A DNA stretch of 13,753 nt from Verrucomicrobiota bacterium (lineage in GTDB: Bacteria > Verrucomicrobiota > Kiritimatiellia > JAAZAB01), in the NCBI GenBank assembly GCA_018896395.1, contig JAHIMN010000059.1, forward strand, positions 1 through 13,753. The letters run 5' to 3'. Below are positions 12,602 through 13,753 of this stretch, in pieces. The notes under the pieces are model-generated. The model was not told where the DNA came from. It made no database searches and worked only from the letters and a program-made list of their open reading frames with translations. The position numbers and the translations under genes are program-made. The first letter of the stretch is position 1; each line of letters starts with the position of its first letter.

Positions 12602-12674
12602 GCCCACGTAGCTCAGTTGGAAGAGCACGTCCTTGGTAAGGATGAGGTCAACGGTTCGATTCCGTTCGTGGGCT
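12602..12674 (+). tRNA. tRNA-Thr (anticodon GGT)
   Basis: The 73-base gene folds as a full cloverleaf. The acceptor stem is GCCCACG (12602-12608) with CGTGGGC (12667-12673); the D stem is GCTC/GAGC; the anticodon stem CGTCC/GGATG carries the loop TTGGTAA with anticodon GGT at 12635-12637; the variable loop is AGGTC; and the T stem AACGG/CCGTT has loop TTCGATT. The discriminator is T12674 and CCA is not encoded. It lies 47 bases before tuf, the conserved tRNA-Thr/tuf arrangement, and is probably cut from a shared transcript. Confidence 0.96.
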
Positions 12675-12721
12675 CTGGACGGCGGTAAAAAAAAGGCATG
12701 GCAAATTGAAGGAGGCGCACA

Positions 12722-13753
12722 ATGGCAAAAGAAAAATTTGAACGCACGAAACCGCATGTCAACGTCGGTACCATCGGGCATGTGGACCATGGCAAGACGA
12801 CCCTGACGGCCGCCATTACCAAGGTGCAGTCCCTGAAGGGGCTGAGCAACTACATTTCGTACGACCAGGTGGCGAAAGCCTCCGAATCGCAGGGGCGCCG
12901 CGATCAGACCAAGATCCTGACGATTGCGACCTCCCATGTGGAATACCAGTCCGAGAAGCGCCACTATGCCCATGTGGACTGTCCCGGCCATGCCGACTAT
13001 GTAAAGAACATGGTCACCGGCGCCGCCCAGATGGATGGCGCGATCGTAGTGGTGAGCGCTTCGGACGGACCCATGCCGCAGACGCGCGAGCATATCCTGC
13101 TGGCCCGTCAGGTGGGCGTGCCTTCCATCGTTGTGTTTCTGAACAAGGTGGATATGGTGGACGATCCGGAATTACTGGACCTGGTTGAACTGGAAATCCG
13201 CGATCTGCTCACCAAGTACCAGTTCCCCGGCGACAAGACGCCGATTATCCGCGGCTGTGCGCTGAAAGCCATAAATGTGACCAAGCCGGACGATGCGGAT
13301 GCCAAGTGCATCCAGGAGCTGATGGAAGCCTTGGACAATTACATTCCGGAACCGACCCGCATCACGGACCAGGCGTTCCTGATGCCGATCGAAGACGTGT
13401 TCTCCATTGAGGGCCGCGGCACGGTGGTAACCGGCCGTATTGAGCGCGGCATCATCAAGGTTGGCGACGAAATCGAAATCGTCGGCCTCAAAGACACGCA
13501 GAAGACCGTCGTCACGGGCGTGGAAATGTTCCGCAAGTTGTTGGATGAGGGGCGCGCCGGCGACAATGTCGGCTGTCTGTTGCGGGGCACCAAGAAAGAA
13601 GAGGTCCAGCGCGGCCAGGTGCTGGCCAAGCCGGGTTCGATCAAGCCGCATGCTCATTTCAAGGGGCAGATGTACGTTCTGAGCAAGGAAGAAGGTGGTC
13701 GGCATACATCGTTCTTCAACGGGTATCGGCCGCAGTTTTATTTCCGCACCACG
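12722..13753 (+). CDS. tuf: Elongation factor Tu (5' part, runs off the window)
   Basis: The window holds 344 codons of a protein usually near 395-400 residues; the C-terminal end of domain 3 is missing because the sequence stops. EF-Tu delivers aminoacyl-tRNA to the ribosome as a GTP complex. GTP-binding motifs are all present: GHVDHGKT at 19-26, DCPGH at 86-90, NKVD at 141-144 and CALK at 179-182 (SALK in E. coli). Domain 2 (GRGTVVTGRIERG) and domain 3 (GGRHTSFFNGYRPQFYFRTT) follow. The start at 12722 follows AAGGAGG by six bases. The oddity is switch I: between YDQ (47-49) and TIATSHVEY (67-75) there are 17 residues where E. coli has 12, and the usual PEEKARGITI motif is replaced by QGRRDQTKILTI. 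The switch threonine aligns with T67. The frame is open to the last base of the window. Confidence 0.97.
   Translation, partial: MAKEKFERTKPHVNVGTIGHVDHGKTTLTAAITKVQSLKGLSNYISYDQVAKASESQGRRDQTKILTIATSHVEYQSEKRHYAHVDCPGHADYVKNMVTGAAQMDGAIVVVSASDGPMPQTREHILLARQVGVPSIVVFLNKVDMVDDPELLDLVELEIRDLLTKYQFPGDKTPIIRGCALKAINVTKPDDADAKCIQELMEALDNYIPEPTRITDQAFLMPIEDVFSIEGRGTVVTGRIERGIIKVGDEIEIVGLKDTQKTVVTGVEMFRKLLDEGRAGDNVGCLLRGTKKEEVQRGQVLAKPGSIKPHAHFKGQMYVLSKEEGGRHTSFFNGYRPQFYFRTT

Noticed and set aside
12473..13093. A 206-codon minus-strand frame opposite tRNA-Thr and tuf
   Set aside because: It runs through a tRNA and the conserved EF-Tu GTP-binding domain, so it cannot be a real protein gene.

Overview
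The window reads as a Gram-negative bacterium of the PVC group (Verrucomicrobiota, Kiritimatiellota or Lentisphaerota-like). The evidence is indirect: lipid A modification genes (arnA, arnD) imply an outer membrane; two secreted LamG/concanavalin-like proteins of a style common in PVC genomes are present; and the EF-Tu has an altered switch I loop that I recall, without being able to check, from Verrucomicrobia-type EF-Tu. No gene fixes the genus. Coding DNA is GC-rich, and the intergenic DNA of the left 8 kb is full of short palindromic repeats.

Layout. (1) 1-637: a small hicBA-type toxin-antitoxin pair; the antitoxin hicB is intact, and the toxin hicA carries an in-frame TAG that removes its last helix. 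(2) 638-1201: a gene-free stretch with several palindromic repeats, the last ending just before the arnA ribosome binding site. (3) 1202-4261: arnA (bifunctional formyltransferase / UDP-glucuronate decarboxylase) and arnD (deformylase), two enzymes of the L-Ara4N lipid A pathway, with all key catalytic residues checked for ArnA. They are separated by a palindromic insertion flanked by a 12-bp direct repeat that recreates the arnD start codon. (4) 4262-8781: two secreted proteins with LamG-type domains (922 and 290 aa), each preceded by a long gap holding a copy of the same roughly 85-bp repeat. (5) 8893-12284, minus strand: a tight operon lemA - M48 metalloprotease - inositol-monophosphatase-like phosphatase, with its own candidate promoter. 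(6) 12285-13753, plus strand: a divergent promoter region, tRNA-Thr(GGT) and the first 344 codons of tuf, a classic translation-apparatus arrangement.

Functional picture. The arn genes would make and process the L-Ara4N donor that masks lipid A phosphates; arnB, arnC, arnT and arnE/F are not in the window. LemA and the M48 protease form a widespread membrane pair linked to envelope protein quality control. The secreted LamG proteins probably bind glycans or act at the cell surface, but have no recognisable catalytic site. I saw no CRISPR array, phage, plasmid or IS transposase gene. The most notable signals are the insertion at the arnA/arnD junction, the EF-Tu switch I variant, the broken hicA and the repeat shared by the two LamG upstream regions.
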